Assembly (NCBI RefSeq): GCF_000294495.1
Contig: NC_018526.1
Coordinates: 434,001-498,000 of the forward strand
Source: Streptococcus suis S735
GTDB taxonomy: Bacteria > Bacillota > Bacilli > Lactobacillales > Streptococcaceae
Direction: 5' to 3'
Length of the DNA stretch: 64,000 bases
Positions 55,582 through 64,000 of the stretch are shown here, piece by piece. The stretch's first letter is position 1, and every line of letters begins with the position of its first letter. Position numbers and translations under genes: made by a program. Under the pieces are notes generated by a model. It worked only from the letters and a program-made list of their open reading frames with translations, was not told the DNA's origin and did no database searches.

Positions 55582-56931
55582 TTAACGCATAGTAACAAAT
55601 TCTTCAGAACCTGTCGGATGGATGGCGACAACGGCATCAAATTCTTCTTTTGTAGCTCCCATTTTGATAGCAACTGAGAATCCTTGAATCATTTCATCGA
55701 CACCATAGCCAATGCCGTGCAGTCCAACGACTTTTTCATTTTCTCCCACAGTTACTAATTTAAACTTAGCCATTTGGCGATTGTTTTCTAGGGCAGTGTA
55801 CATAGAAGTAAAGGCTGAAGTATAGACTTTTACATTGTCCTGACCGTATTGGGTAATCGCTTCGTCCTCAGTTAGACCAACGGTTCCGATAGCGGGGTGA
55901 GAAAAGACGACAGTTGGGATGGTTGTGTAATCCATTTTTGCGGTTGGTTTATTGTTAAATAAACGTTCTGCCAAAAGGCGACCTGCCTTGATTGCAACGG
56001 GTGTTAATTCTTTTTCACCAGTTACATCACCGAGGGCATAGATGCCTGGTACAGCTGTTTCTTGGTATTCATTGACAGAAATATGTCCTGAAGAAGTAAG
56101 TTGAACACTAGTTGCTTTCAGGTTGAGTTTGTCAATATTTGGTTTACGTCCAATTGCCCAAAGGACCTTCTGAGCAATATGGTTACTACCGTCAGCAAAG
56201 TTAATCTGGATTTGTCCATCATCAGTTTTTTCAAGACTGACAGGAGTTTTCCCGGTATGGAGTGGAAGGTTGGTACGTTGCATTTCTTCCATCAAGGCAT
56301 CAACAATGTAGGTATCAAAGCTACGAAGAGGGCGATTACCACGAACAAATAGGTCAGTTTGGACACCGAGTCCATGTAGGAGACCGGCCATTTCCACAGC
56401 GATATAACCAGCACCAATCACAGCCACAGAAGAGGGTAATTCTTCCCATGCAAAGACATCGTCAGATACAATCCCTAGCTCACTACCAGGAATAGCAGGG
56501 ACTACCGGTTTGGCGCCAGTTGCGATGACAATGTGTTTTGCACGAATCAGTTCACCATTGACTTCAACCGTTTGATTATCCACAAAACGTGCGAAACCCT
56601 GGATAACTTCTACTTCGTTATTGTTAAAAGTATTACCGTAGGATGCGCGTGAACGCTCAATATAGGCTTCGCGATTTTTACGCAAGGTGGCAAAATCAAA
56701 GGTCACTTCTTGGCTAGTAAATCCATATTCAGGTCCATAATGCTGAATGGCTTCTGCTACCTGAGAGCCGTACCACATAATTTTTTTGGGTACACAGCCA
56801 AGGTTAACACAAGTCCCTCCTAGATAGCTTCCCTCAATAACTGCTGCCTTGGCACCGTACATAGCAGCTCGGTTCATGGTAGCGATGCCTCCGCTCCCAC
56901 CACCGATAGCGATAATATCAAACACTTTCAT
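55582..56931 (-). CDS. gor: Glutathione-disulfide reductase
   Basis: 450 residues, a cytoplasmic FAD/NADPH disulfide reductase. FAD-binding [17 protein letters not shown] (about 8-24), the redox pair [13 protein letters not shown] (Cys41, Cys46), the NADPH-binding [17 protein letters not shown] (about 171-187), the second FAD motif [10 protein letters not shown] (about 298-307) and the C-terminal active site [10 protein letters not shown] (His near 440) are all present. The start at 56931 has GGAGGAAATTT upstream; the 21-residue longer form is rejected. It recycles glutathione for oxidative stress defence. Confidence 0.93.
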   Translation of the reverse strand: MKVFDIIAIGGGSGGIATMNRAAMYGAKAAVIEGSYLGGTCVNLGCVPKKIMWYGSQVAEAIQHYGPEYGFTSQEVTFDFATLRKNREAYIERSRASYGNTFNNNEVEVIQGFARFVDNQTVEVNGELIRAKHIVIATGAKPVVPAIPGSELGIVSDDVFAWEELPSSVAVIGAGYIAVEMAGLLHGLGVQTDLFVRGNRPLRSFDTYIVDALMEEMQRTNLPLHTGKTPVSLEKTDDGQIQINFADGSNHIAQKVLWAIGRKPNIDKLNLKATSVQLTSSGHISVNEYQETAVPGIYALGDVTGEKELTPVAIKAGRLLAERLFNNKPTAKMDYTTIPTVVFSHPAIGTVGLTEDEAITQYGQDNVKVYTSAFTSMYTALENNRQMAKFKLVTVGENEKVVGLHGIGYGVDEMIQGFSVAIKMGATKEEFDAVVAIHPTGSEEFVTMR

Positions 56932-57144
56932 AAATTTCCTCCAATAAAGGTCAATAATTATATTCATTGTAACGCTTTTTTGTATGTCAATCAAAAATCT
57001 GCTACGTCACCTTACAAAAATGTAAGTGGGAAAATTGCCGAACTTTTTATAAAATAGTTAGGAAAAAACTTGCATTTGTTCTTGTATTTGTGTATTATAT
57101 AGACAACACAAATAGGTATGTTTTGTAAAGAAAAGGAGTTTGTT

Positions 57145-58302
57145 ATGTTAAAAACAAAGAAAGCAAAAATTGCTTTGTTTGGTGGTCTTGGAGTGGTCGC
57201 AGTTGCCTTAGTAGGTGGGGCTTTGATTTTTAGCAATATGCTAACATCACCATCATCTTCAGAAGATGTAGCCATGAGTATGACCTATACTGTTGCTAAA
57301 GAAGGCTCAATTGCTTCCTCAACGCTACTTACAGGAACGATTACAGCAGCAGACGAGCAGTATGTTTACTATGATCCTTCTAAGGGAGATTTGAGTGAGG
57401 TTTTGGTTGCTCCAGGTGCTAAGGTCGAAGTAGGTACCCCTTTGATTCGCTATGATGCTACAGAATTACAGTCTGCTTTGGATACTGCTGTTCGTGGTCG
57501 TGATAAGATTGGTCGCCAAATTGCAGACTTAAGAACCAACGGTCAGACTGTTCAAACAACTGGTGATGCAGAAACAGATGCTGCAGCAACTGCTACTGCA
57601 CAACGTTCAGTAGATATGCAGTTGGCAGACTTGAATGATTCATACGCAGATGCTCAAGCTGCGGTTGATAAAGCATATACAGCCTTAACAGAAGCGACAG
57701 TAACTAGTACCGTTGCTGGTACAGTTGTTGAGGTGAATAAGGCTGTTTCTAAGAATTCTACATCGAGCCAAACAGTTGTACACATTGTAAATCAAGGTAG
57801 TTTGCAAGTAACAGGTAGTTTGACAGAATACGATTTGGCTAACATTGCAGTGGATCAAGAGGTCAAGCTGACTAGCAAGGTATATCCCGATAAGACTTGG
57901 ACGGGGAAAATTACCTATATTTCAAACTATCCATCTAGTAATCAAGCTGGTGCTGCTACAACAGGAACCAGTGGTTCAGGTGCCAAATATCCATTTAAGG
58001 CAGCTTTAACTAGTGAATTAGGTGAGTTGAAACAAGGATTTTCTGTAAATATTGAGGTTGTCAATACAAGTAAAAACATTTTAATTCCGGTGTCCGCAGT
58101 TGTGCCAGAAGAAGATAAAAACTATGTGTGGACCTTGGTTGATGGGAAAGCTAAGAAAGTAGAAGTTACTCTGGGGAACGCAGATGCTTTGAACCAGGAA
58201 GTGACCGCTGGTATAGCAGCAGGAGATAAGGTTATTACCATTCCAACTCCGAATCTCGAAGATGGCAAAGAGGTTGAAGCCAATGAAGAACCAGCTTATT
58301 AG
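57145..58302 (+). CDS. Efflux transporter adaptor (HlyD/MacA type)
   Basis: 385 residues. One N-terminal membrane anchor (about 10-31, ALFGGLGVVAVALVGGALIF) leads to an extracytoplasmic adaptor with lipoyl-like halves (GDLSEVLVAPGAKVEVGTPLIRYDATEL and TVAGTVVEVNKAVSKNS), a helical hairpin between them, and beta-barrel and membrane-proximal domains. It matches Gram-positive YknX-like adaptors. GGAG precedes the start at 57145; the nine-residue upstream extension is not needed. It forms an operon with the ATPase and permease genes. Confidence 0.9.
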   Translation: MLKTKKAKIALFGGLGVVAVALVGGALIFSNMLTSPSSSEDVAMSMTYTVAKEGSIASSTLLTGTITAADEQYVYYDPSKGDLSEVLVAPGAKVEVGTPLIRYDATELQSALDTAVRGRDKIGRQIADLRTNGQTVQTTGDAETDAAATATAQRSVDMQLADLNDSYADAQAAVDKAYTALTEATVTSTVAGTVVEVNKAVSKNSTSSQTVVHIVNQGSLQVTGSLTEYDLANIAVDQEVKLTSKVYPDKTWTGKITYISNYPSSNQAGAATTGTSGSGAKYPFKAALTSELGELKQGFSVNIEVVNTSKNILIPVSAVVPEEDKNYVWTLVDGKAKKVEVTLGNADALNQEVTAGIAAGDKVITIPTPNLEDGKEVEANEEPAY

Positions 58303-58978
58303 ACTAACAAGTATCAATAAATCCTACAAAAATGGTGATCAAGAACTCCGAGTTTTAAAGAATATTGATTTAGAGGTGGAAGAGGGAGAATTTCTTGCCA
58401 TTATGGGGCCCTCTGGTTCAGGGAAATCAACCTTGATGAACATTATTGGGCTTTTGGATCGTTTCAGTTCAGGAAACTATTGGCTGGAAGGTGAAGAAGT
58501 CAGTCAACTTTCTGAGAAAAAATTAGCTCAGGTTCGGAATGACCAAATCGGTTTCGTCTTTCAACAATTTTTCCTCTTATCGAAACTTAACGCCCTTCAA
58601 AATGTAGAATTACCCTTGATTTATGCTGGAGTTCCATCAAGCAAACGTAAGGAACTAGCAAAACAGTATCTTGAAAAAGTTGAGTTGGCAGAGCGGATGA
58701 CGCATTTACCATCAGAATTGTCTGGTGGTCAAAAACAACGGGTAGCTATTGCTCGTGCACTAGTCAATACCCCAGCTATTATTTTAGCGGATGAACCTAC
58801 AGGGGCTCTAGATACCAAGACAGGTGAGCAGATTATGCAACTTCTGACGGAGTTGAATAATGAAGGAAAGACCATTATCATGGTTACGCATGAGCCTGAG
58901 ATTGCTGCCTACGCAAAACGAAAAATCGTTCTACGTGATGGAGTGATCACTGAAGATAGTCGAAGGGAGGGAGTTTAG
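58283..58978 (+). CDS. ABC transporter ATP-binding protein (MacB/LolD type)
   Basis: 231 residues. Walker [10 protein letters not shown] (about 36-44), signature LSGGQKQRVAIARALVNTP (about 143-161), Walker B IILADEPTGALD and the switch His in MVTHEPE. The start at 58283 (MKNQLIRLTSINKSY) overlaps the adaptor gene by 20 bases, and GAGG lies upstream. It matches YknY-like ATPases that drive FtsX-like permeases. Confidence 0.92.
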   Translation: MKNQLIRLTSINKSYKNGDQELRVLKNIDLEVEEGEFLAIMGPSGSGKSTLMNIIGLLDRFSSGNYWLEGEEVSQLSEKKLAQVRNDQIGFVFQQFFLLSKLNALQNVELPLIYAGVPSSKRKELAKQYLEKVELAERMTHLPSELSGGQKQRVAIARALVNTPAIILADEPTGALDTKTGEQIMQLLTELNNEGKTIIMVTHEPEIAAYAKRKIVLRDGVITEDSRREGV

Positions 58979-60226
58979 ATGGAAAATTGGAAATTCGCCC
59001 TCAAATCTATTATGGCTCATAAAATGAGATCGCTCCTTACTATGTTAGGTATCATCATTGGTGTGGCTGCAGTTGTCATTATTGTCGCCATGGGAACAGG
59101 GGTGGCCAAAAGCATAGAAAAGTCTCTAGCTGGTGATCAAAATAATGTTCAGGTTTACTTTACTGCTTTCTCCAGTTCAGGTACAGCTTTCGGTCCGTTT
59201 GGCACAGCGTCGACAGAAGAACCAATTTTAGAGGAAGAGCCGGATTTGACGGATTCTACTTTAAAAGGACTGCTAGAGATTGATGGCGTATCAAACTATT
59301 ACTCCAGCATCAGCAACATAGCTGAAGTCAGATCGGGCAATAAAAAAGCAGAGAATGTCACTATTACTGGTGTTAGCCAGAATTTCTTTGCTGTGAAAGA
59401 GTATGAGATTTTAGCTGGTCGTCAGTTTACAGCTAACGACTATAGTCGTTTTTCACGTATGATTATGTTAGATACGGCATTAGCAGAGAAGTTATTTGGT
59501 TCTATAGAGAACTCTCTCAATCAGACGATTAGTGTTAATAGCAATGCCTATCTAGTAATAGGGGTCTACAAAGATCCGAAAGCAGGCACAGCTATTTATG
59601 GAATGAATTCAGGTGGAAATGCCGTCATGACTAATACGCAGCTAGCTGCTGAAACAGGCATGAAAGAAAATTCTCAAATCTTTGTCCATGTTGAAGATGT
59701 TACTCGGGCAACAGAAGTTGGGAAGGCTGCTGCAGATTACCTGACTAAAGCGACTGGATTGAAAGAAGCGAGATACGAGATTTATGATATGTCAGCTATG
59801 TTGGAGGAGTTTAAATCTCAAATGTCTGGCGTTACATTGTTTATCGGTGCTGTTGCAGGTATCTCCTTGCTAGTTGGTGGTATCGGTGTCATGAATATCA
59901 TGCTGGTATCAGTAACTGAGCGGACTCGTGAAATCGGTCTTCGAAAAGCGCTTGGAGCAACTAGAGGAAATATCTTGATTCAATTCTTGATAGAAGCCAT
60001 GGTCTTGACCACTCTTGGTGGAGCAATTGGTCTCGCAATCGCTCAGACAATAGTTTTCTTGCTCAATGTGAGCAAGGCGTTGGGCGAAAGAATAGCTGCT
60101 GAAATTTCAATTCCTGTTGTGTTAGGTAGTCTGGCTTTCTCAGCAGTAGTTGGTATTGTATTTGGCGTACTACCTGCCAACAAAGCATCTAAGCTTGATC
60201 CAATTGAAGCTTTGCGCTATGAATAA
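58979..60226 (+). CDS. ABC transporter permease (MacB/FtsX type)
   Basis: 415 residues. Four membrane segments: one near the N-terminus (about 20-42), then a large extracytoplasmic MacB-like domain (about 45-275), then three C-terminal ones (about 280-305, 335-360, 375-400). The coupling region GVMNIMLVSVTERTREIGLRKALGATRGNI is diagnostic. With the two preceding genes it forms a YknXYZ-like exporter, possibly for toxic peptides; the substrate is unknown. GGGAGGG precedes the start. A terminator follows. Confidence 0.92.
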   Translation: MENWKFALKSIMAHKMRSLLTMLGIIIGVAAVVIIVAMGTGVAKSIEKSLAGDQNNVQVYFTAFSSSGTAFGPFGTASTEEPILEEEPDLTDSTLKGLLEIDGVSNYYSSISNIAEVRSGNKKAENVTITGVSQNFFAVKEYEILAGRQFTANDYSRFSRMIMLDTALAEKLFGSIENSLNQTISVNSNAYLVIGVYKDPKAGTAIYGMNSGGNAVMTNTQLAAETGMKENSQIFVHVEDVTRATEVGKAAADYLTKATGLKEARYEIYDMSAMLEEFKSQMSGVTLFIGAVAGISLLVGGIGVMNIMLVSVTERTREIGLRKALGATRGNILIQFLIEAMVLTTLGGAIGLAIAQTIVFLLNVSKALGERIAAEISIPVVLGSLAFSAVVGIVFGVLPANKASKLDPIEALRYE

Positions 60227-60233
60227 TCTATTG

Positions 60234-60268
60234 AAACGATTAGGTTTTCCTAGTCGTTTTATTTTTTG
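60234..60268 (+). terminator. Terminator after the exporter operon
   Basis: AAACGATTAGG / CCTAGTCGTTT, an 11-bp stem with a G-T pair and 4-base loop, then TATTTTTT. Confidence 0.8.
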
Positions 60269-60351
60269 AGCAAATTAATTGAATTTATCACTAATTAGCG
60301 ATAAAATAAACGCATCAATTAAGAAATAGTGATTTCAAAGGAGAACACATC

Positions 60352-61416
60352 ATGGTAGAATTAGGTATTTCAACATTTGGCGAAACAACTCCACTAGAAA
60401 AAACAGGGGAAACTTACAGCCACGACGAGCGGATTCGCCAGCTAGTCAAAGAAATCGAACTAGCTGATGCGGTGGGACTTGATGTTTATGGGATTGGGGA
60501 GCATCACCGAGAAGATTTTGCGGTTTCTGCACCTGAGATTGTGCTGGCAGCTGGTGCCGTCAATACCAAGCATATCAAGCTAACATCAGCAGTTTCAATC
60601 CTTTCCTCCATGGATCCTGTAAGGCTCTATCAGCAGTACACCACCATTGATGCTTTGTCAAATGGCAGAGCGGAAATCATGGCGGGTCGTGGTTCCTTTA
60701 CGGAGTCATTCCCCTTGTTTGGCTATGATCTCCACGACTATGAAGAACTCTTCGATGAAAAGCTAGATATGCTTCTGGAAATCGGCAAGGAAACCAATCT
60801 CAAGTGGGATGGGCATTTTACCCAGTCAGTCGATAATAAGCCAGTCTATCCACGTCCTGTTCAGGAAGATTTTCCGATCTGGGTTGCAACTGGGGGCAAT
60901 GTAGAGTCCACCATCAAGATTGCTAAGAAAGGCCTGCCAATCGTGTATGCAGTCATTGGTGCAGGTGCCCATCGCTTTAAACCTTTAGTCGATGCTTATC
61001 GCAAGGTTGCTCGCAACTCAGGTCATGATCCAAAGAAAACGAAAGTTGCAGCCCATTCTTGGGGTTGGATTGCAGACGACCATGACAAGGCTGTGGAAGA
61101 ATACTATCATCCAACTAAAGTAATTACGGACAATATTGCCAAAGACCGCCCACATTGGAGCGAGATGACCAAGGCGCAATATCTCTACTCTCTGACAGAC
61201 GAAGGAGCAACCATCGTCGGAGATCCAAAACGAGTTGCTGAAAAAATTATCAAGACTATTGAAACACTTGACTTGGACCGTTTCTTCCTCCATCTCCCAA
61301 TCGGCTCAATGCCACATGAAGATGTCCTCCGTGCTATCGAACTCTACGGAAAAGAAGTTGTGCCAATTGTCCGAGATTATTTTGCAAAAAAAGAAGAGAA
61401 TCAGTCCCAGGACTGA
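60352..61416 (+). CDS. LLM class flavin-dependent oxidoreductase
   Basis: 354 residues, a luciferase-like TIM barrel. Typical segments are GLDVYGIGEHHREDFAVSAPEIVLAA (about 43-68), TSAVSILSSMDPVRLYQQYTTID (about 83-105), NGRAEIMAGRGSF and VGDPKRVAEKI. Such enzymes use reduced flavin; the substrate is unknown. AAAGGAGAAC precedes the start. It appears to be a single-gene unit. Confidence 0.87.
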   Translation: MVELGISTFGETTPLEKTGETYSHDERIRQLVKEIELADAVGLDVYGIGEHHREDFAVSAPEIVLAAGAVNTKHIKLTSAVSILSSMDPVRLYQQYTTIDALSNGRAEIMAGRGSFTESFPLFGYDLHDYEELFDEKLDMLLEIGKETNLKWDGHFTQSVDNKPVYPRPVQEDFPIWVATGGNVESTIKIAKKGLPIVYAVIGAGAHRFKPLVDAYRKVARNSGHDPKKTKVAAHSWGWIADDHDKAVEEYYHPTKVITDNIAKDRPHWSEMTKAQYLYSLTDEGATIVGDPKRVAEKIIKTIETLDLDRFFLHLPIGSMPHEDVLRAIELYGKEVVPIVRDYFAKKEENQSQD

Positions 61417-61539
61417 TGAGATAAAAAGGATGGGACGTTATAATAGCCTCACTTCTCTAAAGTGGAGTCAACATCTCAGCGCAGTGGTTGATTGGAAGAT
61501 TTGTTCGTGTTTTACACTCCACATCTTCCTCTACGGCTG

Positions 61540-61660
61540 AAGCGAACGGTGTTCGCTTTATTTCCGACCTCCAACAGTCACTATTCTGACTGTTCTGTAG
61601 CGAACTCTGTTCGCTCTATCTCCGACCTCCAAAGGTTCCCCAAACCTTTGGAGCTGTGCG
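61540..61660. repeat. Palindrome-rich module
   Basis: Consecutive hairpins: AGCGAAC..GTTCGCT (about 61547), ACAGTC..GACTGT (about 61576), AGCGAAC..GTTCGCT again (about 61600) and AAAGGTTCCCCAAACCTTT (about 61631). The last is identical to one at about 53145. Confidence 0.6.
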
Positions 61661-61763
61661 GGGGTGGGAGTGAAACAGTCTGGGGATAGACTGTTTCAGC
61701 TCAACAACTGGAAATATGAACTTGTTGACGAACTCTCTATGATTATTTGAGTTCTTTCCCACT

Positions 61764-61835
61764 CCCAATCCTAAATATTTTTCATAATCTCCTGAAAAAC
61801 CTGACCATGTGGTTGGGATTTTTGAATGCAAAAAC
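61764..61835 (+). repeat. 72-base hairpin repeat, copy 2
   Basis: Same length and ends as 45636-45707. The hairpin is CCTGACC-ATGT-GGTTGGG here; four stem positions changed relative to copy 1 and pairing is kept. Confidence 0.65.
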
Positions 61836-61865
61836 ACTCTTGGAATTTCCAAGAGTGTTTTACGT
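61832..61865. terminator. Strong hairpin terminator
   Basis: AAACACTCTTGGA / TCCAAGAGTGTTT, a perfect 13-bp stem with a 3-base loop, with an A-run before and T after. Confidence 0.75.
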
Positions 61866-61977
61866 AACGGTGTTAAACAGTTTGTAATTTTTATTTCATC
61901 GTCGGGAGTGAGAAGGTCTGGTAGACCTTTTCAGCCAATCGCCAAGAAACTGGAGAGCGATTTGAACATCCTAGTGA

Positions 61978-62003
61978 AAACAAACCTAGCAAGCTACTCT
62001 TGC
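61978..62003 (-). terminator. Probable lysS terminator
   Basis: On the minus strand AGCAAG-AGTAG-CTTGCT directly follows the lysS stop, then AGGTTTGTTTT. Confidence 0.5.
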
Positions 62004-63530
<1,527 letters not shown>

Positions 63531-63579
63531 TTATCATAGAAGAGAGAAAAAATCAGTATAAATTGCTAATAGGATAGGA

Positions 63580-63604
63580 AAAAACAGCAGAAAATTCTAC
63601 TGTT
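63580..63604 (-). terminator. Terminator of the histidine phosphatase gene
   Basis: On the minus strand AACAGTAGAA / TTCTGCTGTT with one mismatch, followed by TTTT. Confidence 0.6.
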
Positions 63605-64000
63605 TTGCTTTATAGCTGGTATCATTCCAAGCTAATTCTGTAAAGTTTTCGAAATCGCTTGTTTCTAAAATAGTAACCGATGCATTATCCAAACCACCTC
63701 GGTGACGCAGTTGGGCTGGTGGAAAACCAAGTAGGCGATGGATAGAAGCGGTTAGAAAAGCACCATGGCTGACGATGAGGACTGTTTCCATGTCTTGCCC
63801 TTTCAGCGATTGGACAAAGTCCACCATTCGTTGAGTTACCTGGCGAACGCTCTCAGCTTCAAATAAGTCATTGTTAAAAAGTGCTAGATTATGTTTGAGT
63901 GCCCAGGCTTGTTTGGGATAGATGGCACGAAAAATTGCCATCTTGCTTCCTTCCAGCGTTCCAAAATTCCATTCACGTAATTGTTGCGTGGTTAGAATGG
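63597..64000 (-). CDS. Histidine phosphatase family protein (partial)
   Basis: The C-terminal 133 codons or so enter from the right edge (QQLREWNFGTLEGSKMAIF) and continue to the stop. The second catalytic His is in VLIVSHGAFLTASIHRLLG, the conserved SHG motif of phosphoglycerate mutase-like phosphatases. The N-terminal RHG motif lies outside the window. The substrate is unknown; many streptococcal members are annotated as phosphoglycerate mutase-like. Confidence 0.85.
   Translation of the reverse strand, partial: ILTTQQLREWNFGTLEGSKMAIFRAIYPKQAWALKHNLALFNNDLFEAESVRQVTQRMVDFVQSLKGQDMETVLIVSHGAFLTASIHRLLGFPPAQLRHRGGLDNASVTILETSDFENFTELAWNDTSYKAKQ

Larger units (their letters stand above)
61417..62003. 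other. 587-base non-coding stretch made of repeats
   Basis: No gene. In order: palindrome-rich module (about 61540-61660), ACAGTCT...AGACTGT repeat also seen near 45776, a 72-base hairpin repeat (61764-61835), a strong terminator (61832-61865) and a short stretch before the lysS terminator. Confidence 0.6.

Overview
The window looks like chromosomal DNA of a low-GC Gram-positive coccus, most likely Streptococcus suis. The evidence is the streptococcal order of the division genes (murD-murG-divIB-ftsA-ftsZ-yggS-sepF-ylmG-ylmH-divIVA-ileS), several Streptococcus-type small proteins (DUF1912, DUF3165, DUF3270, DUF1797), and a pilus cluster with the layout of the S. suis srtF cluster. That cluster has a dedicated signal peptidase, a large ancillary pilin with an early nonsense codon, a major pilin and a class C sortase. 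Species is inferred from layout and protein resemblance; no database search was possible.

Layout. 1-6.1 kb: galM, two small proteins, then a T-box-led operon (VOC protein, small P-loop kinase, valS). 6.1-15.8 kb: an accessory block holding an AT-rich 927-residue membrane protein of unknown function enclosed by a duplicated valS 3' end, a Fic protein, a primase-helicase of the TOTE conflict type, a DUF5986-like/ImmA-IrrE pair resembling a toxin-antitoxin module, and an MmcQ/YjbR protein with an EVE-like C-terminus. 15.9-19.1 kb: asnA, typA, DUF3165. 19.1-28.2 kb: non-coding remnants, then the pilus cluster. 28.2-41.6 kb: an IS982 remnant, the division cluster and T-box-led ileS. 41.6-45.3 kb: a clpE remnant still carrying a CtsR-like operator, DUF1797, an amino-acid ABC transporter and folD. 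45.3-49.5 kb: a repeat-rich spacer and a second, decayed pilus cluster cut by an IS5-family fragment. 49.5-64 kb: MerR regulator, DUF3270, two U32 proteins, YdbC, bioY with a BirA operator, a cyclase-family enzyme, glutathione reductase, a MacA/MacB-type ABC exporter, an LLM oxidoreductase, lysS and a partial histidine phosphatase.

How the parts work together. The central block supplies lipid II precursors (MurD, MurG), divisome assembly (DivIB, FtsA, FtsZ, SepF) and septal/polar organisation (YlmG, YlmH, DivIVA). Two aminoacyl-tRNA synthetases are each placed behind a T-box with a small passenger gene or genes in between. The two pilus clusters share the same order (short coiled-coil protein, signal peptidase, large LPXTG protein, sortase) and are probably paralogous; the first lacks only its ancillary pilin, while the second has lost most of its pilin genes. 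Intergenic regions are rich in repeats: BOX-like elements, a 175-180 bp element lying between two copies of a terminator palindrome, a 72 bp repeat with a covarying hairpin, and a 120 bp tandem duplication.

Best candidates for something new: the valS-flanked orphan membrane gene beside the TOTE/Fic/toxin-antitoxin block, the small coiled-coil protein heading both pilus clusters, and the repeat associated with terminator palindromes.
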